A stretch of DNA of 64,000 bases from Halomonas beimenensis (GCF_002549795.1 NZ_CP021435.1:1054001-1118000); one strand, 5' to 3'; counted from the first letter of the stretch, positions 25,815 through 34,876 are shown. The notes: generated by a model not told the origin, from the letters alone. A program made the numbers and translations.

Positions 25815-25896
25815 GGCGGCTTTTCCTGTGATTGCTGGATGGGTATCCAGTGTCGGCAGGGCGGGGCGGGGGATGCAAGCGCGGCAGCGGGCTACG

Positions 25897-26121
25897 TCAT
25901 GCGGTCGCGGTGGCAGCAGTGCCTCGGGAGCCCTCGCGCATGTGATGCGCGGTGACCTTCCCGCAGGCCTTGCAGGTTACCCGGTACAGATTGGGCCCCT
26001 CCTGGTGGAGATCGAAGTCTCGCCAGGCGGGACCGGAGTCGGCCCGTATTTCAGTCGCCCCACAGGAGCACATCATCAACCAGCGCCCAGATGGGTCCGG
26101 CATCATCGTGATCTCGTCCAT
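25897..26121 (-). CDS. Small zinc-ribbon protein (74 aa)
   Basis: I start at ATG 26121 (MDEITMMPDPSGRWLMM), which has GGAGG 7 bases upstream; the longer frame adds a Cys/Pro-rich leader without support. Two Cys pairs, CSCG and CKACG, about 36 residues apart look like a zinc ribbon. Function unknown. Confidence 0.6.
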   Translation of the reverse strand: MDEITMMPDPSGRWLMMCSCGATEIRADSGPAWRDFDLHQEGPNLYRVTCKACGKVTAHHMREGSRGTAATATA

Positions 26122-26380
26122 GGATTGATCCTCCCAGCTGATCTGCTCAGGGTAGGTGGCGGGGCAGGGCGCTGGTGTAGGTGATCGCTGACAGCAGGTG
26201 TGAGAGGAAGGGCCTGGCGCCCGTGGGGCATCAATGGGGCAAACCGGACGCCATTCCATGCCATCCGGTGGGGTAGGGCGGTGGTAGCAGGTAATTGATC
26301 AGCCCGACAGCGGCGCGGGTTCCCGGCTGCTGGCGCTGGATGCCCGTCCATATGCGGCCATCATCGGCGTATGGTGTTGG

Positions 26381-27109
26381 CTAAGAATTTTTTAACTTGA
26401 AGCAGAAGTTCTTGCACTGCTCTAAGGCTAATGAGTTGAATGCAGCCACAGTGTCCTCTTTAACTTCCACAGTGCCTTTTGTTGCCTTGTGTTTAGGAAC
26501 TGCCGCGAGGGCTGTCGTATCGCTTATTGGAATTATTGCTCTTGAGTCATAGCAATCGGCGGATATGAATCCACCTGAGGGACAGTGAATTACGTCCCAT
26601 TTGGCATATTTATATTGATGCCAATTTTCTTCAAGCTCTTTCTCTATCTTCATTGAGGAAGAGAATATTCCGTCGACAGTTCCATCACCGTTAATAGGGA
26701 CTTTTCCATTTTGATTGCACCAGTGGACGATGTCCTTGGGCAGCTTTCCCCAATCTATTCCCTCAAGCATTGTTTCCGGTGCGCTTGGGTTTAGAGAGTG
26801 ATGGTGGCGGAGCTTCCAGAATAGGTCGTATCTTGAAATATCTATATGGCTTGATACGTTCCCATGGTTTTCTACCTGTCGAACCTGGCCTTGCATCTTC
26901 CTTTCAATGTCATCGCGGCCCAATATCTCTTCTATGTGGTTTGACCAAGCCTTCCACCCAGTGAATCTGTCATCATTTATCGAAGTCAGGGTTTCTGTTC
27001 CTGTCTCTTTATCTATGACAACTACTTCATCATTGTTGTGGGAGAAAGATCTAATGATGCTTGCCATGTGATAATGTTGCCGCTTGGCAAGAGATCGTAA
27101 CTGTGCCAT
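26381..27109 (-). CDS. Hypothetical protein, AT-rich foreign gene
   Basis: 242 residues from ATG 27109 with AAAGGGA upstream. The protein is soluble and Asp/Lys/His-rich, with segments DEVVVIDKETGTETLTSIN, ISRYDLFWKLRHHHSLNPSAP and WDVIHCPSGGFISADC. I do not recognise a family or catalytic motif. GC content is far below the core genome, pointing to recent acquisition. It stands alone between the zinc-ribbon gene and a small gene on the same strand. Confidence 0.6.
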   Translation of the reverse strand: MAQLRSLAKRQHYHMASIIRSFSHNNDEVVVIDKETGTETLTSINDDRFTGWKAWSNHIEEILGRDDIERKMQGQVRQVENHGNVSSHIDISRYDLFWKLRHHHSLNPSAPETMLEGIDWGKLPKDIVHWCNQNGKVPINGDGTVDGIFSSSMKIEKELEENWHQYKYAKWDVIHCPSGGFISADCYDSRAIIPISDTTALAAVPKHKATKGTVEVKEDTVAAFNSLALEQCKNFCFKLKNS

Positions 27110-27211
27110 CGAATATCCCTTTCGGTCTTGATTCAGGAAAAATTTTAACCATACTCGCCCAGCAGAGGAGAGGTATGTCGGTGGTGTGGGCCATTATCGG
27201 CGTGGGGCTTC

Positions 27212-27421
27212 CTATCTCAGTCTCTCTATGACTGTGCACTCGCATTTCTCCGGCCCGATATGGTCAATACGAATGCGATACCTGGCGACTTGTGAAACCC
27301 CGTTCTCCGTTGATACTCGCTCTCGCATATCAAGGAAGTCGCATGTGTTTCCGATGGCGAGATCGTCCTCGTGCAGAGCGATCATCTCGCGGGACACCGT
27401 GACCCTGTCTCCAATCTCCAT
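27212..27421 (-). CDS. Small protein (69 aa), beta-rich, unknown
   Basis: MEIGDRVTVSREMIALHEDD at the start, with CAGGAG 7-8 bases upstream of ATG 27421. Alternating hydrophobic residues (GDRVTV, RYRIRIDHIG, CECTVIERL) suggest a small SH3-like barrel. Nothing more can be assigned. Confidence 0.5.
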   Translation of the reverse strand: MEIGDRVTVSREMIALHEDDLAIGNTCDFLDMRERVSTENGVSQVARYRIRIDHIGPEKCECTVIERLR

Positions 27422-27791
27422 ACGGCAAGTCTCCTGTCCATGTCACAAGTTCTTGGCAGCGCCAGGGCCGCCGTCATCCACGGGCTGAAGATAGCAGGAG
27501 GTGCGCTGGATCTCTCAACGGCTGGCACCGGAGGCGTGAGACACATCCCGATTTGTGAGCCTGGGACCCATGCATCATACTGATTCGCAACGTCAATCCC
27601 GAGGGCAGGAGTTCCATGTGTGAGCTCGAGCTGACTGAGGCTCCAGGGAGCCTGATGATAACCGGGTCAGAGCTTAGCTCGCCCCAGGGCGGCCGCTGAA
27701 TCAGCAGAGCATGCCTGCAAGCCATCGGCGCATCAGGACCTCCAGAAGCGAGAACACCCCGGCGAGGTGGAGGAGCAAAGGGAGGACTTAA
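27422..27791. other. Intergenic stretch, nothing supported
   Basis: 370 bases with several open frames lacking ribosome-binding sites and coherent composition. I see no gene or repeat. Confidence 0.4.
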
Positions 27792-28358
27792 TCAGCCTAG
27801 CCTGGCGTGGGCCTGTTGGATCTCGGCTTTCAAGCCGCTCGATCGCTTCTGAAACTCGTTGAGCTTGCTGTTGGCAGAATCGCGTGCCTGGTCTTCCTTC
27901 CCCTGCTCATCGTCGAGATTCCGCACGAACCGATCGAACAAGAACTGGATGCCCGTTAGCTCAGACACCTGCTGATCGGCCTCGGGAAGGTAGAACTTGA
28001 CCAACGTTGCGAGCCGGTTCGCAGCCGGGAGATGATCATGGATGCTTAGCTGCTGCTGCGCATACCGACGCACCTCTGTGGCGTCGAGGTGCTTGAGTAT
28101 ATCCCGCACAGTGGCCATCTGCTCAGTTCGAGTGGTTATGACCTCATCCAGTGCGGAGTACGCCTCCTCCAGTTTGCTGCGTTGGAGGGCGTGGTTGTTG
28201 GCCTTTACGGTGCCCTTATAGGCACCTCGTGCACCAATATAGGCACCGCCAGCAGCTCCCAGCAGAGTGGCCAATGCGGTTAACACGTCCCCAGCGTCAA
28301 GTCCGACGGCTGTCATTCGTGCTTGGCACTGGTGAAGCAGGAAGAGCAGCGTTTCCAT
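27792..28358 (-). CDS. Membrane-anchored coiled-coil protein, unknown
   Basis: 188 residues from ATG 28358 (METLLFLLHQCQARM). A transmembrane helix lies at LDAGDVLTALATLLGAAGGAYIG (residues about 19-41), then a long charged helical region (SKLEEAYSALDEVITTRTEQM and the C-terminal LNEFQKRSSGLKAEIQQAHA) with heptad character. No family recognised. The open frame upstream to 28631 runs through the cupin promoter region and is not used. Confidence 0.5.
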   Translation of the reverse strand: METLLFLLHQCQARMTAVGLDAGDVLTALATLLGAAGGAYIGARGAYKGTVKANNHALQRSKLEEAYSALDEVITTRTEQMATVRDILKHLDATEVRRYAQQQLSIHDHLPAANRLATLVKFYLPEADQQVSELTGIQFLFDRFVRNLDDEQGKEDQARDSANSKLNEFQKRSSGLKAEIQQAHARLG

Positions 28359-28648
28359 AGCGTCGCGTCCTTGCGGTAGGGATACCAAGCTAGCGCGCCG
28401 GCACAGAAAACGAAAGCGCCCCTGGCGGGTGAAGAGGCGTGGGTAAGGTGGCTTCTCCGGCAGGCGCCCCGGTAGGGGCCTACCTGCGTCTGGCCTCCAG
28501 TGACATCGGGCATCTGGTCTTGCCGGTAGCCACCCCTCCCCAGCATGGTCGCTTACTTCCGTTTGGCTATAGTGAGATTGCGGGGCGCCCGCATGTTTCA
28601 GGCGTGGCAGCAGGGTGAAGTTGTACACCATCCATTGGGGGAAAAGCG

Positions 28649-29065
28649 ATGAAACTCATGACGTTGGCCGCTGTTGCTGCTCTCGCCACAGCCTCATCCA
28701 TGAGCCTGGCGAAAGATCTGACTGAAATCGATACGCCCGCCTCGGAATTGGAACAGGTGTTAGCACAGGAAGTTGAGCTACCAGCGGGAGCTCAGGAGGT
28801 ACGGGTGATCAGAGTCACGATGGATCCACATACGGCAGCGGCATGGCACTCCCATCCCAGCCCAGTCTATGTGTACGTCGCTGAAGGCGAGGTGGTGCTT
28901 GAGGTGGAAGGTGAAAGCAAGACGATCAAGGCAGGAGAAGCGGTTTCCGAACCCCTGGATGCCCGGATGCGGGCAATGAACACGACGGACCAACCTGCCC
29001 GAGCGGTGGTATTCCAGATCAGCCCCAAGGAAGAGGCATTCCTCGAGGAGGATGCGCAAGACTAG
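28649..29065 (+). CDS. Periplasmic cupin-domain protein
   Basis: 138 residues starting MKLMTLAAVAALATASSMSLA, a Sec signal peptide. The cupin metal motif AAWHSHPSPVYVYVAEGEVVLEVEG (about 68-92) contains the two His and the Glu expected as metal ligands, and KAGEAVSEPLDARMRAMN gives the second motif. Such single-domain exported cupins have varied or unknown roles. GGGGGAAAAG precedes the start. Confidence 0.8.
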   Translation: MKLMTLAAVAALATASSMSLAKDLTEIDTPASELEQVLAQEVELPAGAQEVRVIRVTMDPHTAAAWHSHPSPVYVYVAEGEVVLEVEGESKTIKAGEAVSEPLDARMRAMNTTDQPARAVVFQISPKEEAFLEEDAQD

Positions 29066-29080
29066 GTGTTTCCCCTAGTA

Positions 29081-29129
29081 GGGGCAGATCACACTTGTCC
29101 CTATCATCCCTCAGAAGTTGATCTGCCCC
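29081..29129. repeat. 10-bp perfect inverted repeat after cupin gene
   Basis: GGGGCAGATC (29081-29090) pairs with GATCTGCCCC (29120-29129) around 29 bases. It lies 15 bases beyond the cupin stop and 50 bases before the IS256 left end. It may terminate cupin transcription or be the scar of another element. Confidence 0.45.
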
Positions 29130-29178
29130 CTCTTTCCTGGCGAAGCCCTTGACTATGAACTGCGAGGCACTCGCGCCT

Positions 29179-30560
29179 CAGTTATTGTCAATTCTGGTGG
29201 ATGGCGATCAGGCCGCATTCCTGTCTGATTGATCGGTTACCTGCTCTCCATCCTGGAACTTGACGTTGCTGACGACCAGCTCCAGCTTCTGGAAGTGCTT
29301 GATGCGCCTCCAGCGCTTCTGAGCGCTCTGAAGCAGCTTGAAAACCATCGCCAGGGTCGTCGCCCGGGAGCCGCAGTTCCGGCTCCGCTTGCTCCGTAGC
29401 CTGACCGTGGCGAAGGTCGATTCGATCGGGTTGGTGGTGCGGATGTGCACCCAGTGCTCTGCCGGGTAGTCGTAGAACGCCAGCAGCTCGTCCCGATCCT
29501 TGGCCAGGCATGCCATGGCCTTGGGGTACTTGGCCTCGAAGCGTTTCAGGGTGCGATCGAAGGCCTGGTGCGCCTGGTCGCGGGTCTCGGCCATCCAGAT
29601 GTCATGGAGGTCGGCCTTGACCTTGGGTTGTACCGACTTTGGCAGCTTGTTCAGCACGTTAGCTGTCTTGTGGACCCAGCAGCGCTGATGGTCAGTTTCC
29701 GGGTAAATCTTGCTCAGCGCCGCCCAGAACCCCATGGCACCGTCGCCCACCGCCAGTTTTGGGGTCGTGGTCAGGCCACGTTCTCGCAGGCCCGTCAGCA
29801 GGGTCTCCCAACTGGCCGCCGACTCGCGGAAGCCGTCCTCGACGGCCACCAGCTCCTTACGACCATGCTCGGTGACACCGATGATGACCAACAGGCACAG
29901 GCGGTCATCCATGCGGACGTTGCTGTGCACACCGTCGGCCCACCAGTAGACGTAGCGCCGGTCGGCCAGGTCTCGCTTCCGCCACTTGGTATGCTCGTCT
30001 TCCCACTGCTTCTTGAGTCGTGACACCGTGTTGGCCGACAGCCCCTTGGCCTGGTCGCCCAGCAGCGCCGCCAGGGCCTCCTGGTAGTCGCCGGTGGAAA
30101 TCCCCTTCAGGTAGAGCCAGGGGATCAGCTCCCCGATGCTGCGGGCTCGCTTCAGGTAGGGCGGCAGCAGGCTGCTGTTGAAGCGAGCGCCACCCCCGCT
30201 GCGGTCACGCACCTTGGGCACCTGCACGCTGACATCCCCGACCCCGGTCTGGACCGTGCGCTCAGGTAGGTAGCCGTTGCGGACCACAGCCTGGCGCCCA
30301 TCGTCGAGCCGCTGATCGGCATACTGCGCCAGGAAGGTGGTCAACTCGGCCTCGATGGCCTTGGCGATCAGGTCACGGGCACCTTGGCGCAGCAGCTCGT
30401 GCAGCGGGTCAGTGGCCTGGGGTTCTGGTTGTGAAAGAGCTCGGAGGGTAGAATCGGTCATGGCGTATCCATTCCGTGTTGATTGTGATCTGGCGAGATC
30501 AATCAACAGGATACGCCACCCTTCCTACCTCCTCCCATACACCAGAAGTCACCATAGCTC
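29179..30560 (-). mobile_element. IS256 family insertion sequence with 9-bp target duplication
   Basis: The 9-bp target CTCGCGCCT is repeated exactly at 29170-29178 and 30561-30569. The ends between them are imperfect inverted repeats: CAGTTATTGTCAATTCTGG on the left against GAGCTATGGTGACTTCTGG on the right. Length is 1382 bp with one intact transposase, as expected for the family. The intact duplication means a simple, probably recent insertion. Confidence 0.9.
29208..30461 (-). CDS. IS256 family transposase
   Basis: 417 residues from ATG 30461 ([15 protein letters not shown]); a longer frame adds 15 residues from the IS end. The first catalytic Asp is in [12 protein letters not shown], the second in [14 protein letters not shown], the CxxH-type region in [23 protein letters not shown], and the last acidic residue in [16 protein letters not shown]. 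These are the DDE elements of IS256/MULE-type enzymes. No interruption is seen. Confidence 0.95.
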   Translation of the reverse strand: MTDSTLRALSQPEPQATDPLHELLRQGARDLIAKAIEAELTTFLAQYADQRLDDGRQAVVRNGYLPERTVQTGVGDVSVQVPKVRDRSGGGARFNSSLLPPYLKRARSIGELIPWLYLKGISTGDYQEALAALLGDQAKGLSANTVSRLKKQWEDEHTKWRKRDLADRRYVYWWADGVHSNVRMDDRLCLLVIIGVTEHGRKELVAVEDGFRESAASWETLLTGLRERGLTTTPKLAVGDGAMGFWAALSKIYPETDHQRCWVHKTANVLNKLPKSVQPKVKADLHDIWMAETRDQAHQAFDRTLKRFEAKYPKAMACLAKDRDELLAFYDYPAEHWVHIRTTNPIESTFATVRLRSKRSRNCGSRATTLAMVFKLLQSAQKRWRRIKHFQKLELVVSNVKFQDGEQVTDQSDRNAA

Positions 30561-31246
30561 CTCGCGCCTTGAATGTCGCCTGCTCCTCGTGATTGATGCC
30601 GCGCTCCAGGGCGTCCAGGTAGTCGCATACCACTGCATCATCTCCTTGCGGTGCCCCAGGTACTCCGCTTGGTTGTGGATCCTTTCCAACCCCTTCTTCG
30701 TGTGTGCCAGGCCGTAGGGCCTCGATGGTCTCCAGAACCTGACGGGGGAACGGCACCACGTGCTCCCGGCACATCTTCATCTTCTCGGCCGGCACCCGTC
30801 ACACATCGCCATCCAGTTCATCCCACTCGGCCCAGCGCACCATGCCCCGGCCGCGAGGCGGTGCGAACCACCATCCAGGAAGCCGCCTTGACGATCGTCT
30901 TGCTGGGGGATGCCCCCAGGGCCTGGAGGAACTCGGGGGCGCTCCGGCTCGAGGAGATGAGGGTAGCGCTCCTCCTTCGGTGCCTGGACGGCGATGTCGG
31001 TAAGGTTGCTGGCCGGATTGTTCTCGGTGTGGCCCGGGACGATGGCGTGGCCGAAGATCTGGTTCAGCCAGGTGCGGGACTTCTCCACGGTGTTGAAGGC
31101 GCCCCGGCCCAAGATGGCTACCTGCACCTTGGCGCAGTCGCTGCGGTGGATCTTGTTCACCGCCATGGTGCCCAGGGCGGGCAGGGCGGCGTTGTCCAGC
31201 CAGTAGCGCATGCCCTTGAGGGGCTTCCATGTATGGCAGAAATCTC

Positions 31247-31276
31247 GCCATACGCTGCGATGCCGGGTGGTGCGTG
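31247..31276 (+). repeat. 30-nt repeat, right copy (possible island boundary)
   Basis: Second copy of the sequence at 15884-15913. It adjoins the 5' end of the integrase remnant, the place where an attachment site would be expected, and is preceded by the perfect inverted repeat GTATGGC/GCCATAC (31232-31254). Confidence 0.4.
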
Positions 31277-31701
31277 GACAAGACTGGATCCGGAGACGCC
31301 GGGGGATCGGGAGCTTGCGGGGAAGCAGGAGGCGTGCCTGGACGAGATCGAGCAAGGGGATGGAGCGGGTGAAGGGAATCGCCCCTCTCTCCGCAACTAG
31401 TAGTAAAATCAGTTGGTTACGTGATCTAGAGTAGCCATCTGTAGCCGCTACTGTAGCCATTCTCGTAGGCATCCACTGGGGCCATTGTAAGGGGGGCCGC
31501 TGGAGTCCAGCAACGTATGGTCGATGTATTGCTCTGTCAGAAGAGTACGGATTGCTGCCTCGGACCGTTACCGCTTGCTGTGCGCCGTTCTTGCCGCCTC
31601 GCTGAAAGCATCAAGCAAATCCTCAGGTCAGGGGATGGGGAGAGCAGTACTGCTTGTCACCGTGCTATCTTGAGCTGGCAAGCATCCAGCAAGGAGGCAA
31701 C
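31277..31701. other. Junction between the two accessory elements, with att site and arm repeats
   Basis: No credible gene. Contains the left attachment core of the phage element (31361-31381) and arm-type repeats GTAGCC at 31431, 31441 and 31453. The short stretch 31277-31360 reads like the end of a core-genome coding sequence (RLDPETPGDRELAGKQEACL) but has no start. Confidence 0.5.
31361..31381 (+). repeat. attL-like core: 21-bp copy of the tRNA-Gly 3' end
   Basis: Identical over 21 bases to 43935-43955, the 3' end of tRNA-Gly including the CCA triplet (plus strand TGGAGCGGGTGAAGG...). A duplicated tRNA 3' end is the standard footprint of integrase-mediated insertion. Confidence 0.9.
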
Positions 31702-31845
31702 ATGCTCGAAGACATGCACGGTGACAAAGTGATCATTGAAAAGACAGATGGCCGTCAACTTGGACCAGTGGCAGCATCCGTTCAGAAAAGCACTGTTTAC
31801 ATCCCCCATGCAAGAGAACCCATCGAGATGGGTGATGTGCTGTAA
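31702..31845 (+). pseudogene. 5' fragment of gene split by IS66
   Basis: ATG 31702 has AAGGAGG upstream and opens MLEDMHGDKVIIEKTDGRQ. The frame runs to GDVL and stops inside the IS66 left end. Deleting IS66 and one copy of the target GATGTGCT joins this frame exactly to the open frame at 34291-34752, giving one protein of about 198 residues. Confidence 0.85.
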
Positions 31846-31926
31846 CCGGTCGCTGAACACACCTTCTGCGAAGGGCCTTGGCCGGTGACAGTAGGTGCCC
31901 ACGTAACAATAGATGGGCACCTATTC

Positions 31927-32295
31927 ATGACATCCCCAAGCACCGAACGCGAGGTCCGTCGTCGCCGTCGCTATACCCCGTCGTTCAAGGCCAAGATCGT
32001 CGCGGCCTGCCTACAGGGCGACGCCTCGATTGCCCAGATCGCCCTGCAGCACGGGCTCAACACCAACCTCGTCCAGACCTGGATTCGCAAGGCCAAACGC
32101 CAGAGCCAACTGCCGACCGTGCCGGAGTTCGTGCCACTTCCGGCCCCGGCAGCAACGGCTGATTCCCCTACGCCTCCCACTTCCGCCGCGGCAATCCGGA
32201 TCGAGGTGCCCTCGGCGCATGGCACGATCACCGTGCGTTGGCCGGTCGCCGAGGCGGCCCAGTGCGCGCAGTGGATGAAAGGGCTGCTGGGATGA
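31927..32295 (+). CDS. tnpA: IS66 accessory protein TnpA
   Basis: 122 residues from ATG 31927 (MTSPSTEREVRRRRRYTPSF). The helix-turn-helix YTPSFKAKIVAACLQGDASIAQIALQHGLNTNLVQTWIRK is the IS66/IS3-type DNA-binding domain. Its stop overlaps the tnpB start in ATGA. An earlier in-frame start at 31885 is less likely. Confidence 0.9.
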   Translation: MTSPSTEREVRRRRRYTPSFKAKIVAACLQGDASIAQIALQHGLNTNLVQTWIRKAKRQSQLPTVPEFVPLPAPAATADSPTPPTSAAAIRIEVPSAHGTITVRWPVAEAAQCAQWMKGLLG

Positions 32296-32627
32296 TCCGT
32301 ATCGACGAGATCTGGCTGGCCACCGAGCCGCTGGACATGCGCGCCGGCCCGGATACGACGCTGGCTCGGGTGGTGAAGGTGTTCGGCGCGGCTCGCCCGC
32401 ACTGTGCCTATCTCTTTGCCAACCGTCGCGGCAACCGCATGAAGGTGCTGGTTCACGATGGCCTGGGCGTCTGGCTGTGCGCCCGGCGTTTGAACCAGGG
32501 CAAGTTCCACTGGGCCGGTAACTGGCACGGCGATCGCGTCGCGCTGTGTTCCGAGCAGGTGACGGCGCTGGTGCAAGGCCTGCCCTGGCAGCGTCTCGGT
32601 GCCGACGGGGTGATCTCGGTCGTGTGA
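32292..32627 (+). CDS. tnpB: IS66 accessory protein TnpB
   Basis: 111 residues with the family signature EIWLATEPLDMRAGPDTTLARV, YLFANRRGNRMKVLVHDGLGVWLCARRLNQGKFHW. TnpB is needed for transposition of IS66 elements, with unclear biochemistry. Start ATG 32292 overlaps the tnpA stop by 4 bases. Confidence 0.93.
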   Translation: MIRIDEIWLATEPLDMRAGPDTTLARVVKVFGAARPHCAYLFANRRGNRMKVLVHDGLGVWLCARRLNQGKFHWAGNWHGDRVALCSEQVTALVQGLPWQRLGADGVISVV

Positions 32628-32707
32628 TGAGCGGCACAGACTTGGCGGCCCGGCTATTCGCGGATGCGCTAATCCCGCTGTCGCCGGCGGGCTGGCATAC
32701 TTGGCGG

Positions 32708-34258
32708 ATGAAAACGCCGCCCGATCTGTCCCAGCTCACTCCCGATCAACTCCGTCACCTGGCGGCAACCCTGATGTCGCAGGTCGAGCAGCAGGAACAG
32801 GCACTGGCGCAGAGTCAGAAAACGCTGCGGCATACCGAGCAAGTCAATCAGAAGCTGAGCTACGAACTGGCGCTGCTCAAGCGCCATGCCTTCGGCAAGC
32901 GCAGCGAGCAGCTCAACGTCCTGCAGATCAGCCTGCTGGACGAGGTGGTGGATGCCGACATCGCCGCCATCGAGACCGAGCTGGAGGACCTGAAGCTCGC
33001 CTCCGCGACACCGACGCCCAAGAAGGCGCCCAAGCGCGCCCCCTTGCCGCCCGAACTCCCGCGCACCGAGATTCACCATGATCCGGAGAATGATCTCTGC
33101 GCGTGTGGTTGTCAGCTGCGGCGGATCGGCGAGGAAATCAGCGAGAAGCTCGACTACACGCCGGGCGTGTTCCACGTCGAGCGCCATATCCGTGGCAAGT
33201 GGGTCTGCGACCAGTGCGAGACGCTGACCCAGGCGCCGATGCCGGCGCAGATCATCGACAAGGGCATTCCCACCGCCGGCCTGTTGGCCCAGGTGCTGAT
33301 CGCCAAGTATGCCGACCACCTGCCGCTCTATCGTCAGGAGCAGATCTTCGCCCGGGCTGGCGTGGCGATTCCGCGCTCCACCCTCGCCGAATGGGTCGGC
33401 GTCTGCGGCGTGCGGCTCCAACCGCTGATCGATGCCTTACGTGACCTACTGCTCAGCGAGCCGGTGCTGCATGCCGACGAGACCCCGGTGCCGATGCTGG
33501 CCCCGGGCAAGAAGAAGACGCACCGCGCCTACCTCTGGGCCTACGCCACCACGCCCTACGCCGGGTTGAAGGCGGTGGTCTACGACTTCAGCGAGAGTCG
33601 CGGCGGGCAGCATGCCCGTGACTTCCTCGGCGACTGGCGGGGCAAGCTGATCTGCGACGACTACAGCGGCTACAAGCAGAGCTTCGCCAACGGCGTCACC
33701 GAGATCGGCTGCATGGCCCATGCGCGTCGCAAGTTCGTCGACCTGCATGTGGCCGGCAAGAGCCAGATCGCCAAGCAGGCCATCGAGCTGATCGGCCAGC
33801 TCTACCAGGTGGAGCGCGAGGCACAGACGCTCACCGCGGAAGAGCGCCAACGACTGCGAGAGACACGAGCGAGGCCCATCGCCGACGCGCTGCACCGCTG
33901 GATGCTGGCTCACCGCGAGAAGGTGCCGAACGGCTCGGCGACGGCCAAGGCGCTGGACTACAGCCTGAAGCGTTGGGTGGCGCTGACACGCTACCTCGAC
34001 GACGGCGGGCTGACGATCGACAACAACCGGGTTGAGAACCTGATTCGCCCCTGGACGCTGGGCCGCAGCAACTGGCTGTTCGCCGGGTCACTGCGCAGCG
34101 GCCAGCGCGCCGCCACCATCATGAGCCTGATCCAGTGCGCCAAGCTGAACGGCCATGAGCCCTACGCCTACCTGAAGGATGTGCTGGAACGGCTGCCGAC
34201 ACATAAGGCCAGCCAGCTCAGCGAACTCCTGCCTCACAACTGGCAGCACACCGACTGA
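32708..34258 (+). CDS. tnpC: IS66 transposase TnpC
   Basis: 516 residues from ATG 32708 (MKTPPDLSQLTPDQLRHLAA). It has the N-terminal leucine-zipper-like coiled coil, the CACGCQLRRIG zinc-binding segment, and the DDE core: VLHADETPVPML, LICDDYSGYKQSF and TIDNNRVENLIRPWTLGRSNWLF. The decayed copy at 15904-16354 corresponds to its last third. A start at 32627, overlapping the tnpB stop, would add 27 residues. Confidence 0.95.
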   Translation: MKTPPDLSQLTPDQLRHLAATLMSQVEQQEQALAQSQKTLRHTEQVNQKLSYELALLKRHAFGKRSEQLNVLQISLLDEVVDADIAAIETELEDLKLASATPTPKKAPKRAPLPPELPRTEIHHDPENDLCACGCQLRRIGEEISEKLDYTPGVFHVERHIRGKWVCDQCETLTQAPMPAQIIDKGIPTAGLLAQVLIAKYADHLPLYRQEQIFARAGVAIPRSTLAEWVGVCGVRLQPLIDALRDLLLSEPVLHADETPVPMLAPGKKKTHRAYLWAYATTPYAGLKAVVYDFSESRGGQHARDFLGDWRGKLICDDYSGYKQSFANGVTEIGCMAHARRKFVDLHVAGKSQIAKQAIELIGQLYQVEREAQTLTAEERQRLRETRARPIADALHRWMLAHREKVPNGSATAKALDYSLKRWVALTRYLDDGGLTIDNNRVENLIRPWTLGRSNWLFAGSLRSGQRAATIMSLIQCAKLNGHEPYAYLKDVLERLPTHKASQLSELLPHNWQHTD

Positions 34259-34290
34259 TTACCGGCAAGCGGTGTTGCCCGTTCGCTTAC

Positions 34291-34752
34291 GATGTGCTGA
34301 TCCGAGAAATGCTGCATGGTACAGATGAGCGGTACTTGGTGATTGATCCTGGGTTTACGAGAGGCTTTGGAAGTATTCCTGATAGCTATCAAACGGAAGT
34401 GCGTAGGGAGGATGCTCCTAATGACAAGCAGTCAGTCACTACAATCAACTATCATATAAATGGAAATAATGCTCGCTTCAACCAGAATAGTGAGGATAAC
34501 TCGCTCAATGTCGTTATTGAGTCTAGTGACGGGGTGTTCGAGGACTTGAAGACTGAGCTGAGGGCGCATGTGGCTGATCCTCAGCGCATTTCTGAGCTAG
34601 AAGGCATCATCAATGATATGCAAGCATCCCAACATGACAGCAAAGGCATGTCTGAGAAGTTGGGGCAGCTCATCAGCAAAGGGGCAGATCTGATGGGCAT
34701 CATCGGTCCTTTCGTGCCGATGCTGGCTGGGATAGCAGCAAGTGGCAGTTAA
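34291..34752 (+). pseudogene. 3' fragment of gene split by IS66
   Basis: Continuation of the gene starting at 31702. Residues include FTRGFGSIPDSYQTEVRRED, then TTINYHINGNNARFNQNSED and a C-terminal amphipathic region with a hydrophobic end (LMGIIGPFVPMLAGIAASG). The NxNNxRxNxNSxDNS-type strand followed by a helical tail recalls C-termini of accessory-region proteins such as AbiTii-like abortive-infection factors, but this is a pattern impression. It could in principle be re-expressed from GTG 34294 as a 152-residue fragment. Confidence 0.75.
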
Positions 34753-34876
34753 GTCTTCTTAACCACCTATCTTTGGCGAAGAATGAAAATCTATCGAGAT
34801 TTACTCTTGCAGTTTGGGTTGACTGTAGAAGTGAATTGGTTAGGAAGATGAAGATCGAAATATGAGGGTTTGTAAG

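Larger units (their letters stand above)
29153..31250 (-). pseudogene. Tyrosine recombinase (integrase) remnant split by IS256
   Basis: Minus-strand pieces in three frames recall a DUF4102/P4-type integrase: ALPALGTMAVNKIHRSDCAKV and TWLNQIFGHAIVPGHTENNPAS (31120-31000), then MVRWAEWDELDGDV, CREHVVPFPRQVLETIEALR and YLDALERGINHEEQATFKAR. Several frameshifts and a TGA separate them, and the catalytic C-terminal block with HxxR and Tyr is missing between 30730 and 30650. IS256 has inserted eight codons before the end; removing it with one target copy restores the frame to a stop at 29155-29153. This is probably the dead integrase of island A. Confidence 0.75.
31842..34290 (+). mobile_element. 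IS66 family insertion sequence with 8-bp target duplication
   Basis: The target GATGTGCT occurs at 31834-31841 and 34291-34298. The ends begin with the IS66 hallmark GTAA: GTAACCGGTCGCTGAACAC on the left and GTAAGCGAACGGGCAACAC on the right. Length is 2449 bp with the usual tnpA-tnpB-tnpC set, all open, so it looks complete and recent. Confidence 0.95.
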
